Positions 1 through 9,202 are shown, counted from the stretch's first letter. The stretch: DNA of 64,000 nt from Pseudomonas abietaniphila (GCF_039697315.1 NZ_CP155619.1:5332001-5396000), one strand, 5' to 3'. The notes: a model not told the origin generated them from the letters alone. Numbers and translations: made by a program.

Positions 1-349
1 CTGATCGAAGCCCGCTCGATAGGCTCTAAAAAGAGGCAACTCGCCCTCCCTTTTCGAATGGTTGCAGACGCGAACAGCGTGAGTTGCAATTCCCCCTCGC
101 ATGTCATTCTCACACTGGTGTTCAGCCATTCCTGCTGGAGCCTGCCGAGTGAGCGGTTAAACATCGTTGAGCCATGAGCTGGACTCTGCCGCCTGCTTCG
201 CAATGCCCCTCCCGTTCACCGATAAGCCTGAACGTCCGTCAAACGTCCAGACGTTGCCGAAGTTGAAATCAGTTAGAACCCTTCCGGAAAACAGTGAGTC
301 ACACAGCCACAGTGATGGATTCCCATCATCGGTTTCGGTGCTTGGCGTA
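1..349. other. Left edge, no gene recognised
   Basis: I see no supported gene here. The small open frames lack ribosome-binding sites and resemble nothing I know. The recognisable tail of a broken efflux gene begins near 350. Confidence 0.5.
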
Positions 350-544
350 GCAACGTCAGTGATCAAAAGCCAGAAGACGCTGGCAGATACGTTGCAGAAT
401 TTTCAGGAAGGCACGGTAGGGTATCTCAACGTGACGGCGGCGCAAGCGCAGGTATTGAGAAATCAGCAGAATTTGGCCAAGACAAATACGAGGCTGAATA
501 TCGATCTGGTCAACCTCTAAAAAGCGCTCGGGGGTGGCTGGTAG
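350..544 (+). pseudogene. C-terminal remnant of a NodT/OprM-type outer-membrane efflux lipoprotein
   Basis: The frame read through this stretch gives SVIKSQKTLADTLQNF, then EGTVGYLNVTAAQAQVLRNQ, the C-terminal helical repeat of TolC-family RND efflux channels (usual form xxGTVxYLNVxxAQxxxLxxxR). An in-frame TAA at 518-520 interrupts it. The next seven codons read KALGGGW followed by TAG at 542-544, which is the characteristic last motif of NodT-family channels (LIKALGGGW). So the true C-terminus is present but cut off by a nonsense codon, and nothing of the several hundred upstream residues is recognisable. No pump genes sit nearby. It is a relic of a lost efflux operon and very unlikely to be functional. 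Confidence 0.75.
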
Positions 545-751
545 ACCATTGATGGCTCCTGATTCGCACCTCACACCCATCGGCGCTGAGACGCAACTCA
601 GCCGCTCTCAGTGGCAAGCTTGGGAGGGGGGGTAGGTCTCGCAGCGCTTATCCTGACGAGCCGGATAAATCCATGCTCTGGCGCAATCGAACAGTGTACA
701 GGCGCCGGCCCGAGTGTAAAAATTTCTGCCTGATGCTAGCAGGAGTCGTTT

Positions 752-2095
752 GTGAAAGGCCGGGATGAGATTGTGGAAGATCAAGAGGCGCCGATGCAGC
801 AAAGTCCAAGGTATGCCTTGGCCAAGTGGGCCAGACAGAACGAGCTGTCCTCCGAGGCTCTTCGGGAAAAAGAGGAGACGGCCCTGAGGTTGGCAATCGA
901 AGGGATCGCTGATGGCTCCATCATATCGCTTGACGGCCCCAAGTCGCCGCTATCGCGCAAGATTCAATTCCATCACGGAATCGACCAGTTTGAGATGAAT
1001 AGAAACTGGGTCGAAACAGCCCAGGCCTGGACATGTCCATGCTGCAGTCGAGGCAAATTTGAAATTTCCAGAGTTGCTGGCAAGGGGCACATTTTAGCGA
1101 AGCTGGTCGAGCATCACGACCATATGGCTGATGCATTGAAAGCTGCCTTCAATCGGGTGTTTGTTGAGAGCGGTACGGAGAAACCTACCAGTACCGGCTT
1201 GGCACTCATAGAGCGAATGGCCCCTGCATTTTCTGCGTACTCTCCCGTCTTGATTTGCGAAGACTGCAATAATGCGGACGCTGCTGCGAAGAAGATTGTT
1301 TCTAATGCTGGACGCAAGATCGAATGGCAGTCTTTTTCCATTGGGCAGATTCGTGAGTTCATTATCGTCCAGGAACACGCACCCCACCGCATCGACGTGA
1401 CCAAATTTATGGATCTCTGGGAGCGTGTTCGCCCCGCGTACGTCGCACGAATGAACCTGGTTTACGGAGTGGCGAAGGCGGCGGTGCTGCAAGACTATTG
1501 GTATGAAAGGTACCAAGGCGAGGGGATGGCAGTGCCTACTCTGTCCAATGGATCACAGCGATACCGAGGACTGGAGTTGATTAGCGGTGAGGCGCTCGTG
1601 CGTGAAATGACGAAAAGCTCAATCAAATATGCGTCGAACTACAGTCGTTGGCGTACAGAGGATCCGCCTGAGGGGCACACACCACCTTCAAACTTTTTGG
1701 CGATGATTAATTCCCTGCCAGGATGCGCACGCATGTGGGCGGGGCTTGCGGACAATTGGCAATGCCCGGTGTGCGAGCGTCTCAAGTATGAAGTTGTAAG
1801 CTACAGGAAGGGAAAAATCAGCTTTCATACGCATCTGCCGACCCCGTTTAGCTCAACCTGGAAACCTCTGGGGCAGATCTGCATGTCGTGCTTCAACATT
1901 GTGGCGGCTATCAAGCGCGAGCTCGAACATGATCTCGGTGTAAAAGTACGATATACGTTCGATTGCATTACGCCTGATGAGCTACGCGCGATGATTCACC
2001 CCAGACCCCATTCCCCGCCTTTGGTGGACACGGAAATGGCAGAGGCCCTAATTGCACGGTGGCGGTCGCATGCCACGGCTGGCCGCAGAGATTAA
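752..2095 (+). CDS. Uncharacterised protein with two zinc-finger/HNH-like units (447 aa)
   Basis: I do not recognise the family. The start is the GTG at 752, preceded by AGGAG at 741-745. Two related Cys/His units are visible. Unit 1 has CPCC near residue 95, a His cluster EHHDH near 120 and ICEDCNNAD near 168. Unit 2 has CPVC near 338, FHTH near 358 and ICMSC near 376. In both, the first pair sits in a W-x-CPxC-x-R-x-K-(F/Y)-E context and each unit ends in a similar segment, suggesting internal duplication. A CxxC-His cluster-CxxCN order is typical of HNH endonucleases with a structural zinc. Unit 1 keeps the His cluster and Asn/Asp and could be catalytic. Unit 2 has lost them and looks structural. 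There is no signal peptide or membrane segment. Its neighbours are gene remnants, including a TIR-domain pseudogene, so a role in defence against foreign DNA is possible but unproven. Confidence 0.7.
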   Translation: MKGRDEIVEDQEAPMQQSPRYALAKWARQNELSSEALREKEETALRLAIEGIADGSIISLDGPKSPLSRKIQFHHGIDQFEMNRNWVETAQAWTCPCCSRGKFEISRVAGKGHILAKLVEHHDHMADALKAAFNRVFVESGTEKPTSTGLALIERMAPAFSAYSPVLICEDCNNADAAAKKIVSNAGRKIEWQSFSIGQIREFIIVQEHAPHRIDVTKFMDLWERVRPAYVARMNLVYGVAKAAVLQDYWYERYQGEGMAVPTLSNGSQRYRGLELISGEALVREMTKSSIKYASNYSRWRTEDPPEGHTPPSNFLAMINSLPGCARMWAGLADNWQCPVCERLKYEVVSYRKGKISFHTHLPTPFSSTWKPLGQICMSCFNIVAAIKRELEHDLGVKVRYTFDCITPDELRAMIHPRPHSPPLVDTEMAEALIARWRSHATAGRRD

Positions 2096-2348
2096 TGACT
2101 CGATCAGGCGCGTCAGCCGGAAACACGATACAGGATCGTGCAGTTTTCGTTAGCCGTTCAACCGCGCTGGCTGGCGGAGTCGTCCGCAATCACATGGCCG
2201 ATCCGTCGGGAGCGCTTCATGAGTGCACGCTGCTCTCTGGGGAGAAAACTGACTCTCCTCACCAGGTTGGACTCATCATCCGAAAGTCCGGGGCGGCCGC
2301 TGACGAGCGGCATGTGTCGATCCTTGCATTATTTCCGCGCTCACTTCT

Positions 2349-3240
2349 CTAGCTATCGTAACGGGGCCGAATGAACTGGAGGAGAGACGTTCTTTCTTGG
2401 ATGTAAATGAGACGGACCTCCATGATCACCCCATTGGAATCCTCAAGCTCGAACGCTTCGTTTGCCTTCAAATGGACAGGCTGCTTCTTGCCGCCGTTTA
2501 TTGCAATGCTGTCGGCGTAGAGATACGCGCTCTGTTCGGCTTCAAAAATTGGATTGAGTCGGCCTTCCAGCCCAGGAATGTAACCCGTGCTGTGGCACAC
2601 CAAAGACCCTGTATTCTCGGTATCGACCAGTGTCACCTGGATGCCATCTGCAGGATCCCAGGATGGGATCAACGCCGCTGGATAATCCGCATGCGCCACG
2701 AGCAGTTGATAGTGACGACGGGTGGGAATGGTCAGCGCGACTTTGCCGTGGGCGTCAGTTTGTCCGCTCTTGGTGGTGCCGTTATCCGCTGTAGCGACAA
2801 CAGCGGCCGACACCACGGCGACGCCCATAGAGGAAATCACTGTGACGCTAGGGGTTTGAGGTTCGAAGCGGGGAACGGTCGTGGTGGAAAACAGTGCTTT
2901 GCGAATCGATTCAGAAGGCACAGTGCGACCATTGTTGATGAGTTTCTTGTGAATAACCTCCACGAACTTTTCCGGTGAACGTTCGGTCAGCGAAATGTAA
3001 CCGGTCGTTGGCAGTACTCCGGGAATATGAGTGTCATCAAAGCGAGCTGGAAGTATGTACTTCTGGCTCTCCTGGAAAGCCCAGGCCTGCATGGCTTTGT
3101 GCATGTAGATATCGGACAGATAGTCGTAAAGGTTTTTTCCCAAAGTTTGGCCTCTTCAAATCTGTCGTAGAACACTTTCACGCCTGAGTTTCGCGGAAGG
3201 TTCGCAACCTGCCGCGCAGCGGTAGCAAAATCAGGCAGCT
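2349..3240 (-). pseudogene. TIR-domain protein with C-terminal beta-sandwich, broken by frameshift, deletion and N-terminal loss
   Basis: Read from right to left, one frame gives GVKVFYDRFEEAKLW (about 3185-3137), a hallmark of bacterial TIR-domain proteins. The normal continuation G-KNLYDYLSDIY lies in another frame from about 3140, consistent with loss of one G from the TGGGG run at the LWG codons. The second frame then jumps from DIYMHKA directly to AFQESQKYILPARFDDT. The intervening roughly 25 residues, which in relatives carry the strand and the W-x-x-x-E segment with the catalytic Glu of NAD-cleaving TIRs, are missing. GVLPTTGYISL and an ending like that of intact relatives follow, then about 150 residues resembling a carboxypeptidase-regulatory-like beta-sandwich. 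The N-terminal strand is absent and DNA upstream turns into dispersed repeat near 3290. The frame 2349-3143 could still be translated from a TTG, but without TIR activity. Confidence 0.72.
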
Positions 3241-3292
3241 CGGTTGTACCTGATACACCGCATGCACCGGATTTGCTGCCGGTTCCCGGCAG

Positions 3293-3319
3293 ATCGCGGG
3301 ACAAGCCACGCTCCTACAG
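3293..3319. repeat. Dispersed REP-like palindrome arm (TGTAGGAGCGTGG type)
   Basis: On the minus strand this reads TGTAGGAGCGTGGCTTGTCC and onward. The same 27 bases occur in both arms of the perfect inverted repeat between xylF and xylG (30619-30647 and 30725-30753). The adjoining TTTGCTGCCGGTTCCCGGCA (about 3272-3291) recurs near 20752 in front of a degenerate copy. The element abuts the truncated TIR pseudogene. Confidence 0.8.
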
Positions 3320-3404
3320 TTAAGAATGCAGCGCGGACGATTGATGCACGCATCAAGAAAGCGATGAGCGTTAGCTCCAGCCCACGCGGTTCATATACGC
3401 GACA

Positions 3405-3640
3405 GTCCAGACACCACAAAACGCGACTTGGGTGCAGGCCAAACGCAGACGACGCGCAGTGGGTCGAGCGGCAGGGATGCCGCGAGAGCGCCGTCAGGCC
3501 CGTTCGGCGCGGGCCCATGGAGCGTCGTCGGAGTGCGGGTACCCGACGCAGTCGGGCCAAACCAGGAGGTCGGCACTGTTGGTTACTTTTGGTGCCTTTT
3601 CAAAAGTGACCCGCCGGAGGGGCGGAAAGGTGAATCGGCG
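3405..3640. repeat. Dispersed intergenic element, copy 1 (about 230 bp)
   Basis: This segment shares long blocks with 20958-21186 (same orientation) and part of 35748-35898 (inverted). Shared blocks include CCAGACACCAC, CGACTTGGGTGCAGGC, GATGCCGCGAGAGCGCCG and GTTCGGCGCGGGCCCA. The right end carries the CCGCCGGAGGGGCGGAA hairpin. Small frames run through all copies but drift between them, so it is more likely a dispersed non-coding repeat than a gene. The rest of 3241-3748 shows no gene. Confidence 0.75.
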
Positions 3641-3748
3641 CCACCCGCGAAAATGGATCCCCACAATACCAATGCCACAGGTCTGCCGTTAGGCAGAACC
3701 CAAAATAAGCGTCACTACAAACACCAAATGTGCACTCAAAATCAGCAT

Positions 3749-3784
3749 CAAAAAAAAGCCCCGAACCAGTCGGGGCATTTTTTT
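3749..3784 (-). terminator. Bidirectional intrinsic terminator downstream of the MFS transporter
   Basis: Stem GCCCCGA (3758-3764) pairs with TCGGGGC (3770-3776) around a 5-base loop, flanked by an A-tract and a T-tract. On the minus strand it lies about 20 bases after the stop codon of the MFS gene. Confidence 0.85.
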
Positions 3785-3805
3785 CAGCGTCACAACGAAC
3801 CAGGT

Positions 3806-5098
3806 TTAACCCGCCGCTGGCGCGCCTTGAATACGCGTCTGGCCCTTACGGAACAGCACCAGCGTCGCAATCAGACCCAACACCGCAGCACCACTCAGCC
3901 AGATGCCCGGTGCAGCTTTGTTATCCAGCACATGAATCAGATACGTACAGGCCGCCGGCGTGAAGCCACCGAAGGTCGCCGTCGCCAGGCTATACGCCAG
4001 CGAGAAGCCCGTGGTACGCACTTCCACCGGCATGATCTCGGTCAGCGAAACCACCATCGCGCCGTTGTACGAACCGTACAGGAACGACAGCCACAGCTCG
4101 ACCATCAGCAGGTTGGCGAAACTCGGATTCGAGGTCAGCCAGGACAGCGCAGGATAGGCGGTGACGATGGCCAGAATGGTCGCAGCCAGCAGCAGCGGCT
4201 TGCGGCCGATCTTGTCCGACAGCGAGCCCATGACCGGCAGCCAGATGAAGTTCGAAATACCCACGCACACGGTGACCAGCAGGCTGTCCAGGTCAGACAG
4301 GTGCAGTTCGTTTTTGCCGAAGGTCGGCGTGTACGCCGTGATCAGATAGAACGACACAGTGGTCATGACCACCAGCGCCATACCGGCGATCACCAGCCCG
4401 AAGTTCTGGCCGATCGACTTCATCACTTCACCCATGGTCGGGCGATGTTTGCGGGCGCGGGCTTCGAACTCAGGTGTTTCTTCCAGCGAGCGACGGATGA
4501 TGAAGATCGCCGGAACGATCATGCAGCCGACCAGGAACGGAACGCGCCAGCCCCATTGCCCCATCTCTTCCGGGCTCAGCCAGTGGTTCAGGCCCACGCC
4601 CAGCAAACCGGCGAACACCACCGCCGCTTGCTGACTCGCGGACTGCCAGCTGACGAAGAAGCCCTTGCGGCCCGGGGTCGAGATTTCGGCCAGGTAGACC
4701 GACACACCGCCCAGTTCCACACCGGCGGAAAAGCCTTGCAGCAGACGGCCGACCAACACCAGCAGAGGCGCCGCGACACCCAAGGTCGCGTAACCTGGCA
4801 CGCAGGCAATCAGGATCGTGCCCATGGCCATCATGGCGAGGGTGATGATCAAGCCTTTTTTACGGCCGTGGTGGTCGATGTAGGCGCCGAGGAATATCGC
4901 ACCCAGCGGTCGCATCAGGAAGCCGGCACCGAAGGTCGCCAGCGAAAGCATCAGGGATGCGAATTCACTGTCGGCAGGGAAGAAGGTCTTGGCGATGGCC
5001 GTGGCGTAGAAGCCGTAGACCATGAAGTCAAACATTTCAAGGAAGTTGCCGCTGACAACGCGAAATATCGCCTTGCCTTTGCCTGTGTTCGAGGCCAT
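3806..5098 (-). CDS. MFS transporter, metabolite:H+ symporter (MHS) family, probably citrate/tricarboxylate
   Basis: This 430-aa membrane protein should import a carboxylate with protons. The sequence shows the MHS pattern: an N-terminal segment with [19 protein letters not shown], the [20 protein letters not shown] loop between helices 2 and 3, [20 protein letters not shown], and a second-half loop [14 protein letters not shown]. Twelve hydrophobic stretches can be counted. The overall sequence most resembles CitA/TcuC citrate and tricarballylate carriers, so citrate or a related tricarboxylate is the likeliest substrate, though other MHS members carry different acids and this is inference. 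The gene stands alone: a strong terminator follows it and about 250 bp of leader precede it. No catabolic or regulatory partner is adjacent, so the context does not identify the substrate. Confidence 0.85.
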   Translation of the reverse strand: MASNTGKGKAIFRVVSGNFLEMFDFMVYGFYATAIAKTFFPADSEFASLMLSLATFGAGFLMRPLGAIFLGAYIDHHGRKKGLIITLAMMAMGTILIACVPGYATLGVAAPLLVLVGRLLQGFSAGVELGGVSVYLAEISTPGRKGFFVSWQSASQQAAVVFAGLLGVGLNHWLSPEEMGQWGWRVPFLVGCMIVPAIFIIRRSLEETPEFEARARKHRPTMGEVMKSIGQNFGLVIAGMALVVMTTVSFYLITAYTPTFGKNELHLSDLDSLLVTVCVGISNFIWLPVMGSLSDKIGRKPLLLAATILAIVTAYPALSWLTSNPSFANLLMVELWLSFLYGSYNGAMVVSLTEIMPVEVRTTGFSLAYSLATATFGGFTPAACTYLIHVLDNKAAPGIWLSGAAVLGLIATLVLFRKGQTRIQGAPAAG

Positions 5099-5321
5099 TT
5101 GGAATTACTCACTTAAGGCTGTCTAGCTGGGGGGATCCGTTGTATTTGTGCGTCCTCTCCTGCGCCGTTCGAGCTTGGTCTCGATAGATGCAGATTTGTA
5201 ACGATATGTGTAAAAGTGGCGAATGGCAATTAATTCGGGCGGCCGCGGGCCTCAGCGGCAGGCCGTCGCGATGAAATGCAATGCGGTTATATGTCGCGCG
5301 CAGGCAGAGGATTCGCCTGAA

Positions 5322-5351
5322 GCCCCCGACGAATGCCGGGGGCGGTTTTTT
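5322..5351 (+). terminator. Intrinsic terminator on the + strand with no obvious gene in front of it
   Basis: Stem GCCCCCG (5322-5328) pairs with CGGGGGC (5337-5343), followed by GG and a run of six T. Polarity is rightward, yet genes on both sides (3806-5098 and 5350-5916) are leftward, and the minus strand has no T-run after the stem. It may therefore end a small RNA transcribed from the 5100-5320 interval. Confidence 0.65.
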
Positions 5352-5916
5352 ACTTCAGTAAGGCTTCACGCAAATCGGACGATAAACCGTCCGGCGCGAG
5401 CCAGATCGCGAAATAGGCCTTGGCCAGTTCGGGGTCTGGGCTGGCGAAAATCACTTTGCCGTTGCGAGTGAGGTTGAGGCCATCGTTACGGTCCCAGCTC
5501 AGGTCATACCGGTCGCCTGGCTTGATGTTCTGAAAGCTTTTGTGGAGTCGGTCCAGTTCGGGCCTCAGCCGTCCCAGCGTCTCCTTGGTCTGTTGACGTT
5601 CAAGCGTGGCGTTGGCGGCCTTGATCACGTCCTCGCGATCGATATCGCGAAAGTAGAACAGCTCCAGTTTTTGCGGTGTCTGGGTGAAAACCGCCTGCTT
5701 GGCGGTGATCGACGGTTCCGCGTAAAACGCGGCCGCGTAAACATCGGTCCACAGGTAGGTGAGAATGGCCTGGTTCTTGCGCTCCAGCGCCGGGGTTTGC
5801 CCATCAAGGCGAGCCGGAAAATCCGCCTGTTTGAGCAGGTCCGCCTGAGAGGCCATCGCCTGCGCGCTGCAAAGCAGTCCCAGTAACAGCATCCAGTGAA
5901 TGAAGCGGTGTCGCAT
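5350..5916 (-). CDS. Periplasmic chalcone isomerase-like protein
   Basis: The 188-aa product starts with a signal peptide (MRHRFIHWMLLLGLLCSAQAMASQA, listed here in two parts: basic MRHR, hydrophobic core about residues 6-20, cleavage after an AxA-like site). The mature part contains YLWTDVYAAAFYAE, a FYFRDIDRED segment and a C-terminal GNLTRN-like strand before AIWLAPDGLSSDLREALL. This is the layout of bacterial chalcone isomerase-like domains (Chalcone_3 type). These share the open-faced beta fold of plant chalcone isomerase, but no flavonoid reaction is known for them, so the function is unknown. The gene is monocistronic, divergent from sthA. Confidence 0.75.
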   Translation of the reverse strand: MRHRFIHWMLLLGLLCSAQAMASQADLLKQADFPARLDGQTPALERKNQAILTYLWTDVYAAAFYAEPSITAKQAVFTQTPQKLELFYFRDIDREDVIKAANATLERQQTKETLGRLRPELDRLHKSFQNIKPGDRYDLSWDRNDGLNLTRNGKVIFASPDPELAKAYFAIWLAPDGLSSDLREALLK

Positions 5917-6291
5917 GATCGCGCCCTTTTATCGAAAGATCCCACGTAAGGGTATGACACTTTCTGCGTGGTGCGGCGACGGCGATTCAGTGGCCGCAGG
6001 TGAATAAACCTCGGAATTCGGTAGAAACCCACAAAATTGCAGGTTTTTTTAGGATTCGTAACGCCAAGGGATTTATCATCCGCAGCAATCGGGCACCCGA
6101 CCGGCTTTTTGCGGCGATCAGGTCACCCTTACCGCAGACAAAATTGGCCTGTGACGCGACCAAGGGTTAATGTTCGCCGCGACGCTGGACGATTAGACTG
6201 CGCCGCGAGTTTCGATTCTCATGCCGCCGGCCGCGGCATGATTTAGCCAGAGACGCCAGAGTGGCGCCTCGGCCTGTTCTAAGGAGTACGC
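5917..6291. other. Divergent intergenic region before sthA
   Basis: This 375-bp stretch separates the leftward chalcone isomerase-like gene from rightward sthA and must hold both promoters. I see no convincing -35/-10 pair, no operator and no small gene. The sthA ribosome-binding site TAAGGAG lies at its right end. Confidence 0.5.
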
Positions 6292-7686
6292 ATGGCTGTC
6301 TACAACTACGACGTAGTGGTACTGGGTTCCGGCCCAGCTGGGGAAGGCGCGGCAATGAACGCCGCCAAGGCTGGGCGCAAGGTAGCCATGGTCGACAGCC
6401 GTCGGCAGGTCGGCGGCAATTGCACTCACTTGGGCACGATCCCGTCCAAGGCGTTGCGTCACTCGGTCAAGCAGATCATTCAGTTCAACACCAACCCGAT
6501 GTTCCGGGCCATTGGCGAGCCGCGCTGGTTCTCGTTCCCGGATGTGTTGAAGAACGCCGAAAAAGTCATCAACAAGCAGGTGGCGTCGCGCACCGGTTAC
6601 TACGCGCGCAATCGCGTTGACGTGTTCTTCGGAACCGGCAGTTTCGCTGACGAGCGTACCGTCGACGTGGTGTGCAACACCGGTGTCATGGAAAAACTGG
6701 TGGCCAACCAGATCATCATCGCCACGGGCTCGCGTCCTTATCGCCCGGCCGATATCGACTTTTCCCACAAACGTATCTATGACAGCGACACCATCCTCAG
6801 CCTCAACCACACCCCGCGCAAACTGATCATCTACGGTGCCGGCGTGATCGGCTGCGAATACGCGTCGATCTTCAGTGGCCTGGGCGTGGACATCGAGCTG
6901 ATCGACAACCGCGATCAACTGCTGAGCTTCCTCGACTCGGAAATTTCCCAAGGCTTGAGCTATCACTTCAGCAACAACAACGTGATGGTTCGCCACAACG
7001 AAGAGTACGAGCGCGTCGAAGGCCTGGAAAACGGCGTCGTCCTGCACCTCAAGTCGGGCAAGAAGGTCAAAGCCGACGCGTTGCTGTGGTGTAACGGCCG
7101 TACCGGCAACACCGACAAACTGGGCCTGGAAAACGTCGGCATCAAGGCCAACGGTCGTGGCCAGATCGAAGTCGATGAGGCGTATCGCACCAGTCAGCCG
7201 AATATCTATGGCGCGGGCGACGTGATCGGCTGGCCGAGTCTGGCAAGCGCCGCCTACGACCAGGGTCGTTCGGCGTCGGGCAGCGCGGTCGACAACGGCG
7301 CATGGCGTTTCGTCAACGACGTGCCGACCGGCATCTACACCATTCCGGAAATCAGCTCGATCGGCCAGAACGAACACGACCTGACCGTGGCCAAGGTGCC
7401 GTACGAAGTGGGCAAGGCGTTTTTCAAGAGCATGGCCCGAGCGCAGATCTCCAACGAGCCGGTCGGCATGCTGAAGATCCTGTTCCATCGCGAGACCCTG
7501 CAGATCCTCGGCGTGCATTGCTTCGGCGACCAGGCGTCCGAGATCGTGCACATCGGTCAGGCGATCATGAACCAGCCCGGTGAAGCGAACAGCCTCAAGT
7601 ATTTCGTCAACACCACGTTCAACTACCCGACCATGGCCGAAGCTTATCGAGTCGCGGCGTACGACGGCCTCAACCGGCTTTTTTGA
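6292..7686 (+). CDS. sthA: Soluble pyridine nucleotide transhydrogenase
   Basis: SthA transfers hydride between NADPH and NAD+ in the cytosol, chiefly re-oxidising surplus NADPH. The 464-aa length fits the family. It opens with the FAD-binding motif [13 protein letters not shown] (residues 9-21). At residues 41-53 comes [13 protein letters not shown]: the redox-active C(x4)C of related disulfide reductases is replaced by CTHLGT, which is diagnostic for SthA. A second dinucleotide fold, [13 protein letters not shown], starts near 182. The second FAD motif [14 protein letters not shown] lies near 304, and the dimerisation domain ends in [13 protein letters not shown]. The start has TAAGGAG seven bases upstream. 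The gene is convergent with the GDPD gene. Confidence 0.97.
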   Translation: MAVYNYDVVVLGSGPAGEGAAMNAAKAGRKVAMVDSRRQVGGNCTHLGTIPSKALRHSVKQIIQFNTNPMFRAIGEPRWFSFPDVLKNAEKVINKQVASRTGYYARNRVDVFFGTGSFADERTVDVVCNTGVMEKLVANQIIIATGSRPYRPADIDFSHKRIYDSDTILSLNHTPRKLIIYGAGVIGCEYASIFSGLGVDIELIDNRDQLLSFLDSEISQGLSYHFSNNNVMVRHNEEYERVEGLENGVVLHLKSGKKVKADALLWCNGRTGNTDKLGLENVGIKANGRGQIEVDEAYRTSQPNIYGAGDVIGWPSLASAAYDQGRSASGSAVDNGAWRFVNDVPTGIYTIPEISSIGQNEHDLTVAKVPYEVGKAFFKSMARAQISNEPVGMLKILFHRETLQILGVHCFGDQASEIVHIGQAIMNQPGEANSLKYFVNTTFNYPTMAEAYRVAAYDGLNRLF

Positions 7687-7692
7687 GCGGCT

Positions 7693-7717
7693 CCGGCCGG
7701 TGGCCTGAGCCGGCCGG
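7693..7717. other. Perfect GC-rich hairpin between convergent sthA and GDPD genes
   Basis: CCGGCCGG (7693-7700) is repeated as its own complement at 7710-7717 around a 9-base loop, in the 42-bp gap between convergent stop codons. No T-run follows on either strand, so it may stabilise or help terminate both transcripts without being a classical intrinsic terminator. Confidence 0.5.
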
Positions 7718-7728
7718 GGAGACCGATT

Positions 7729-8451
7729 TCAGTAATTCTCGAGCGTGGCAGTGGCCAAACCGGGAAAGTCTGTAATCAGGCTGTCAACGCCGAAGTCGGC
7801 GAGTCTGCGCATCAGCGCAGGCTCGTTGACGGTCCACACCGACACATGCAGGCCCAGCGCCTGAGCTTTCTTCAGGCGTTCCGGCGTGCACAGCGTCCAG
7901 TTCAACGCCAGTATCTCGCAGCCATAACCCACCGCGACCTTCAGCGGATCCAGCCATGCGTATTCCGCCACCAGTCCACGGGACAAATCGGGCGCGAGCT
8001 CCAGTGCTGCGCGCAGAACTTCCCGGGAGCTTGACGTGATGGTGACTTTGTCCAGCAGGCCGTGACGCTGAGCCATTTCACGAATCGCCAGCACGGTGGT
8101 CGCTGCGCGGGTACGCGAAGCGCTTTTGACTTCCAGTTGCCAGTGATCGAACGCGCACTTCTCGAACAGTTCTTCGAGGCGCGGGATCGGACAGGGTTGC
8201 ACCCAGCCCGGACCGCCCTTGCGGGCGTCGTAGGTCACCAGATCGGCGGCGTCATGTTCGACCACCTTGCCGCGCCGGTCAGTGGTGCGTTTCAGGGTCG
8301 GGTCGTGAATCACCATCAGTTCGCCGTCGCGAGACAGGTGCAGGTCCAGTTCGCAACGTTTGACCCCGTGTTTGAGGCATTCCTGAAAGCTGGTCAGGGT
8401 GTTTTCCGGTGCTTCGCCCTTGGCGCCGCGGTGGCCGTAAATTAAGGTCAC
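7729..8451 (-). CDS. Glycerophosphodiester phosphodiesterase (UgpQ-like)
   Basis: This cytosolic enzyme hydrolyses glycerophosphodiesters from phospholipid turnover to glycerol-3-phosphate and an alcohol. The 240 residues match the short cytoplasmic class and there is no signal peptide. GDPD landmarks are present in order: IYGHRGAKGEAPENT near residue 4 (catalytic His and Glu-Asn), CELDLHLSRDGELMVIHDP near 33 (metal-binding Glu/Asp and second catalytic His), then WQLEVKSA near 99. The C-terminal strand VSVWTVNEPALMRRLADFGV carries the WTVN motif of the family. It is transcribed leftward with the PilZ gene 37 bp upstream, probably as one unit. The neighbour order matches the sthA-lol region I remember from P. 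aeruginosa. Confidence 0.9.
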   Translation of the reverse strand: MTLIYGHRGAKGEAPENTLTSFQECLKHGVKRCELDLHLSRDGELMVIHDPTLKRTTDRRGKVVEHDAADLVTYDARKGGPGWVQPCPIPRLEELFEKCAFDHWQLEVKSASRTRAATTVLAIREMAQRHGLLDKVTITSSSREVLRAALELAPDLSRGLVAEYAWLDPLKVAVGYGCEILALNWTLCTPERLKKAQALGLHVSVWTVNEPALMRRLADFGVDSLITDFPGLATATLENY

Positions 8452-8488
8452 AATTGTTCCTCGAAAGCGCGCTAAGGCTGTAATCGGT

Positions 8489-9076
8489 TCATTTCACATC
8501 AGGGTCGTTTTGCTCACGCGCCAGCCGCCGTTGCGCGGCTTGTCGTTGCAGGATGTGTCGGGCGAGCAACTGCCGCTGGGCGTCGCTGAGGTCGATCCAC
8601 TCGGTACCGATCTCGAAATCGCCGATGGTCAACGCGTGGCTCTGCGTTACTTTGGCCCGCAGCATCATGCCGGACGCTTGCGGCATCAGCACCATTTTGA
8701 CCGACAACAGAGTGCCGACAGGGAAGGGCTGGTGGGACTCGAATTGCAAGCCGCCTTCGGACATGATCACCTTTTGCGGGGCGCCCAGCTTGCCCAGCAC
8801 GGTTTGCGCGACCACCTGGCCGAGCAGGTCGATGCGCTTGCTCATGGCCCGCAGGAAGCTGTTGGTCGTGCGATCGCGATCATCCAGCTGGCGCAGCAGA
8901 TGCTGGGATTCGAACTCGGCAACGTGCAGCTCGCTCAGCAGGTCGAAGAGTGTCGAGCTGGTGTCATGGGGATGTTCATCGAGCGTTCCGGCGGCTGGAA
9001 TGCGTTGAATTTCCAGTGCGACGCTGTCCTCGATACGGTAGTATTCGCGGCGTTCTTCTTCATCTAATGTCGACAT
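8489..9076 (-). CDS. PilZ-domain protein (195 aa)
   Basis: A soluble protein likely to bind cyclic di-GMP. The N-terminus carries EERREYYRIEDSVALEI (residues 6-22), giving the arginine-rich entry of PilZ domains. The C-terminal half has GLQFESHQPFPVGTLLSVKM and IGTEWIDLSDAQRQLLARHI, the usual PilZ strands and closing helix. The central motif reads MSEGGLQF rather than the strict (D/N)xSxxG, so ligand affinity is uncertain. A helical stretch lies between, around residues 45-85 (LLSELHVAEFESQHLLRQL). It sits 37 bp upstream of the GDPD gene on the same strand and is divergent from lolC, an arrangement kept in other pseudomonads. Confidence 0.8.
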   Translation of the reverse strand: MSTLDEEERREYYRIEDSVALEIQRIPAAGTLDEHPHDTSSTLFDLLSELHVAEFESQHLLRQLDDRDRTTNSFLRAMSKRIDLLGQVVAQTVLGKLGAPQKVIMSEGGLQFESHQPFPVGTLLSVKMVLMPQASGMMLRAKVTQSHALTIGDFEIGTEWIDLSDAQRQLLARHILQRQAAQRRLAREQNDPDVK

Positions 9077-9202
9077 GGCGAACCCAGGGTAGCGGCGGTT
9101 GTCAGAGTGATTGCTCGCAATCGTTACTCAGCGATTTGAGTGTAAAGCTGCCGGCCAAGGCCCGCCACAAGGACGTTCCCATTCCTCCGAACAAGCCCCT
9201 AC

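Noticed and set aside
3428..5116. A 562-codon plus-strand frame opposite the MFS gene
   Set aside because: It is a Gln/Arg/His-rich shadow of the transporter; the minus frame has clear MHS motifs.
6193..7551. A 452-codon minus-strand frame opposite sthA
   Set aside because: Antisense shadow of an unmistakable sthA gene.
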